Below the pieces are notes generated by a model, which did not search any database, was not told the DNA's origin, and saw only the letters and a program-made list of their open reading frames with translations. The position numbers were made by a program, and so were the translations under genes. A DNA stretch of 64,000 nucleotides, taken from RUG11783 sp964599695 (GTDB lineage Bacteria; Bacillota; Clostridia; Oscillospirales; Ruminococcaceae). The stretch is taken from the NCBI GenBank assembly GCA_964599695.1, contig CAZRGP010000007.1, forward strand, positions 14,154 through 78,153, written 5' to 3'. This document shows positions 63,701-64,000 of this stretch, piece by piece; position 1 is the stretch's first letter, and every line of letters starts with the position of its first letter.

Positions 63701-63848
63701 TACAGAGGATATGAGCGCGAAGATGGTTCTCACAGACAAGTGGACTCTCCTGATGATCGTTATGCTCGTTGTCAACGGTGCTCTCGCATACGTGACAAGG
63801 AACAAGAAGAACGAAGAAGAGGAAGAGGACGAAGAAGAGAACGCATAA
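54756..63848 (+). CDS. Giant surface protein 3: InlB-B, MucBP and many MBG repeats, three-helix anchor (two gaps)
   Basis: About 3030 codons including two 100-N gaps, so the true length is unknown. GTG start after CCGGAGG. Signal peptide MERKSNVFDRVLAALMIVVM closely matches that of giant protein 2. An acidic Ser/Asp/Glu region (about 30-180) is followed by InlB-B modules near 367, 670, 1019 and 1088 (GWYTEPDGKG, GYTFDGWYKDSD, FEFLGWFTAADE), MucBP-like modules (about 1131-1277), and a long run of MBG-type modules (about 1363-2848) with the YDG ... GTLTV pattern, some nearly identical. A Pro/Asp/Glu stalk (about 2848-2900) leads to the same C-terminal membrane module (about 2902-3030) as giant protein 2, with acidic EEEEEDEEENA-like end. 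No LPXTG. Mid part AT-rich relative to the ends. Predicted cell-surface stalk or adhesin. Confidence 0.9.
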   Translation: MERKSNVFDRVLAALMIVVMLFSNGGAGLSVFAEELLDQVALEAQADASVEGELSDESRDLVVENTSSDGSDGSEVDPSQSEDSLTGEVSDGTSDAVTADGTTELTEGNEQNTEGTEASGDGSVSETREENSENLPVNSAGEDVLSNEKAIDMEQDSQDVEPNADSTENNGGEGEGSETNDEEVTYTLTFDPNTEEGGTLAPITIQVKEGEPIGDQLPDCPDVPGYRTKWVVISEDETKTVITSETVVLGEFTAVVDKEKIVYTVTFVQEDGTEVTRSTDIDAGFAINELPAVTPKTNQIGKWVYPGTTNEFTVGTVVSSDLTVNAYYEQNIFTVKFMVDDAQYEEMTTATGTTIVLPSDPVKAGATFKGWYTEPDGKGTQYTASSTVSSDLTLYAFFEGHVRVSFLVKDDAGNIISEKSQYFVDLNVGDQITTMPEDPFIAGKAFDYWKNENTGAKVEAGTTVTESFNAVAVFKSIDTYELTVNYFYMNGEDRVAVGTQVYDLVEGDFPYTVIAPSFTIASEITDEPTYYPSQATIIVEKSQFTKEEGSDKYTFIVEDEYVASDAEYVVGHYLKSLSGDGYELIETVDKVGVKNSKVTPEIKSYPFAQYENRDENVTITETSTPKQELKVYYTRRDFTLSFDVSGGNYIEAVTAKYGTEVTLPLSASRAGYTFDGWYKDSDYNEPVGTSITLEDNMTLHAKWVAAQVDYKIVYMVENANDADYSYLATVTKKAATGTTITMTAQTAGANGTRPSELDTTNFTFKDSTTETILADGTTVIVVRYSRNVYTLQGRSGTGWNASDISGATVTAKYGADITQAWTEHFNNRDGSWSYDNRNNSKFKSLTIMPSLEVREHGSGNTIYVFNHEDTADFYQHLEYWLQNYSGEGVVTTTYNGKTYGRVKSVDMRYNYLSDTDDWYDITGYTKAGYTATSSRTKNGTYSSFSYNWGTYFSEYHTGHWPNYTYTATYTRFNFYYDAKDYPLTFYNYDGTLISTQNVTLGNNIYSNLNDNIPDAPMTGATWLGWYTDQAHTDSNKYEYSADTKMPAGLVLYAAFQFPTYTVSYDSQGGSSVESETGEHGFYATIPANPTRDHFEFLGWFTAADETGSPYDWNQPVTRNLKLYAHWAQHTISYTVHYYEKDTTNKILDDKVVSDPSFTGGQTITENAPTVAGHVVDAASKTIELSFDGENNVITFYYDVIPSQLIYTVNYVLKDNPTIKVAASKTVTVPGSTTNAMELAVEVDKTYLATQTDNADILGKHYKPTESSKELQLALENNVITFEYVSYTTTKITVNYYDMDGNSIHDSDVSYVEKGDTFTLQNKAPDGFVYHHAYLDGTETAPQSTYQITGNEGDLVINVYYQKKLIIIANNKAKTYDGVALLSSVLGDVTITGNLRGDRVTSVEFEGSQTEAGTSSTTPKNAQLSKGAQAITDPENYYSIIYVPGSLTVKPVSVYISIAADQWDTHSGSTGGPNYYTGQTFNVGFTNPGKQHFNDGSGSAYVSITSAQRALFKEKYGDAIWNTLYGSNGALISVKDAGTYTVTGSEQRAMLAGVTVDGQAMMSDPNYSITLYARDSFLKIEPLPLTIVTGSAEKVYDGTPLTKEDGATLDHSYWTSNIGGEWTTADTAGPGTITLGTGDSIIFSVTGTQTEVGHSENTYSIDWRTAKSSNYKITASLGTLTVSEGTLVVTIKDKNTTYNGSEQSGYTFTSVTGTGEVIETEEYKITGLAKDQVLTINEGGYTPSHGTDANTYDNGIAGESPITVMFGDKDVTTSYSVTFNKGKLIINRKDVTVSVADAADVEYDGAEHTGKTTYVFDGLVDGEEATITYTPAKGTLVNTYTGTYGDDFAVVKADGSDSTGNYNLTTKVPGKLTIINRKEKYEIVVEAVSNEGTYNGTTYSAIGLKKIKFEFNGKTYTVSGLTTSNPSSIDVCSLSNTISGEAVVLDAAGNDVTAQFNVDKVDGSLVVNKRKVTLTSATDSKTYDGAALTNDTVTVTGDGFATGEGATYDVTGSQTEQGSSANTFTYTLNEGTKAANYEITKVEGTLTVNADTDKVTVTITENSGSEKYDGSEKSVTGYTVSIDNELYTEADFTFSGDATVKGTNAGSYAMELKASDFTNTSKNFTNVEFVIVDGTLEISKRKVTLTSATDSKTYDGAXXXXXXXXXXXXXXXXXXXXXXXXXXXXXXXXXXKAANYEITKVEGTLTVNAITDKVTVTITEKSDSTEYDGNEHTINGYESMISNDPLYNVETSVTETETDAWTVTETNAGTYDMGIVAADFKNTNKNFTNVEFVIVDGQLVINKNSEKVTVTVTENKDTVTYDGQPHTIKGYASMEADNDLYDVATAVKATETAAWTVTETNAGTYDMGIVAGDFENIDENFSNVEFVIVDGQLVINKNSKKVTVTVTENKGTATYDGQPHTIKGYASMEADXXXXXXXXXXXXXXXXXXXXXXXXXXXXXXXXXXIVAGDFENIDENFSNVEFVIVDGQLVINKRTLTLTSADGEKVYDGTPLTKNAQTDVTVSGDGFASGEGATYDITGSQLLVGDSKNSFTYTLNEGTNASNYTITTAEGTLKVTDRTDPDPDDPKPETDKYEVTFTANSGEFTYDGDSHTVEGFTTELKYTNDKNVTFTITGISASETQTDVGTYTVKVTGTAVVRDPDNNDVTKQFVVTTENGKLVIKPADLNEKDDEGKARFEITDPENTTYNGEEQKQKVTVTDTKTGKTLTEGTDYELTYSEDVTNAGTVTVTVTGKGNYTGSVDKTYEIKKAELIVTTGSASRDYNGAALTNSTATVEGAVEKDKDQIKVTATGSQTAVGSSKNTYSIEWGKALESNYTITENLGTLTVTQPYTPPTPPTPDPDPTPDPDPDPTPDPEPTPEPEPEPTPEPEPEPIPEPDPPIARPDNTWALINLLSSIGTVLVGGGMIVTYFKKKDEDEEEEEEGETSRTLEDEDEEEEDEEKRKKSKFFGTIPAVASVITFILTEDMSAKMVLTDKWTLLMIVMLVVNGALAYVTRNKKNEEEEEDEEENA
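61225..61324. other. Assembly gap of 100 N
   Basis: In the intact copy the same flanks enclose 136 bases (60712-60847). 136 and 100 leave the same remainder modulo 3, so the frame appears unbroken by chance. Confidence 0.98.
62046..62145. other. Assembly gap of 100 N
   Basis: In the intact copy the same flanks enclose 91 bases (61764-61854). Again the remainder modulo 3 equals that of 100, so the frame is kept. Confidence 0.98.
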
Positions 63849-63881
63849 GCGATTCATCCCTGGACAGGTAGATCAAAACAA

Positions 63882-63910
63882 GAGGGCCAGACCGTGAAGG
63901 TCTGGTCCTC
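63882..63910 (+). terminator. Terminator-like hairpin after giant protein 3
   Basis: GAGGGCCAGACC (63882-63893) pairs with GGTCTGGTCCTC (63899-63910), with one G-T pair, around a five-base loop. There is no T run. No gene is seen from 63849 to the window end. Confidence 0.5.
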
Positions 63911-64000
63911 ATACTATGTGACCAAAGGCTTGTATGTTAAAATAGGGTTCTAAGTCAATTGTTGGGGCAGACCCAATAGAATGAGCTAGGCGAATAAGAA

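Noticed and set aside
62382..63857. 491-codon open frame antisense to the end of giant protein 3
   Set aside because: Contains Arg/Phe-rich low-complexity sequence from the reverse of Pro/Glu repeats; no ribosome site.
1..64000. tRNA, rRNA, insertion sequence or prophage genes
   Set aside because: I looked for tRNA-like clover patterns, transposase or integrase motifs and rRNA segments and saw none. The adhesin island has no obvious mobile-element borders.

Overview
The window looks like a chromosomal contig of a low-to-mid GC Firmicute of the Clostridia type, probably from an uncultured or draft genome. Three 100-base N runs are scaffold gaps. Supporting signs are strong AGGAGG ribosome sites, a CIRCE operator before groESL, a T-box riboswitch, an LytTR/GHKL two-component pair, SipW/TasA-type secretion, Cna-B, InlB-B and MBG surface repeats, and GTG/TTG starts. 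I cannot name a genus.

Left half (1-26.9 kb) is mainly housekeeping. It starts with the truncated end of a surface-polymer acetylation pair (DHHW protein + MBOAT, minus strand). Next is a divergent flavin unit: a lipoprotein with an FMN-attachment motif facing apbE and a Gx-transporter gene. Then come groES-groEL and a zinc-dependent phospholipase C-like gene. Aspartate-to-threonine synthesis is complete in two divergent operons: hom-lysC-asd on minus, and an ACT/HTH protein-thrC-thrB on plus, sharing a palindromic operator-like site. A PfkB sugar kinase is translationally coupled to a PurO-type IMP cyclohydrolase. A T-box leader (possibly lysine) precedes an amino-acid ABC transporter and an M14 peptidase. 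Three small unknown envelope genes, an S9 peptidase and an ABC exporter follow.

Middle (26.9-34.8 kb): a transglutaminase lipoprotein leads into a compact pilus-like operon with a PilC-type platform, four small one-TM proteins, a PilT-type ATPase but no PilB, and a BTAD regulator with a degenerate GGDEF-like tail. A large lipoprotein and an orphan Hpt protein follow.

Right half (34.8-64 kb) is a surface-adhesion island. A vWA/Cna-B giant adhesin heads an operon with two TasA-like fibre subunits, two membrane-anchored surface proteins and a SipW-type signal peptidase. Convergent to it lies an AgrC/AgrA-like sensor kinase and LytTR regulator. Two further giant proteins (2390 and about 3030 codons) follow. 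They share the same signal peptide, InlB/MBG repeats and an unusual three-helix, acid-rich C-terminal membrane anchor with no LPXTG motif.

The most interesting pattern is that all three giant genes have a pair of direct repeats 20 bases apart, placed at the same distance from the promoter -10. In the last two genes the repeats match LytTR-type half-sites. This suggests that the regulator encoded between them controls the whole island. The large genes also look compositionally mosaic, and all three assembly gaps fall inside near-identical tandem repeats, so true protein lengths are unknown.
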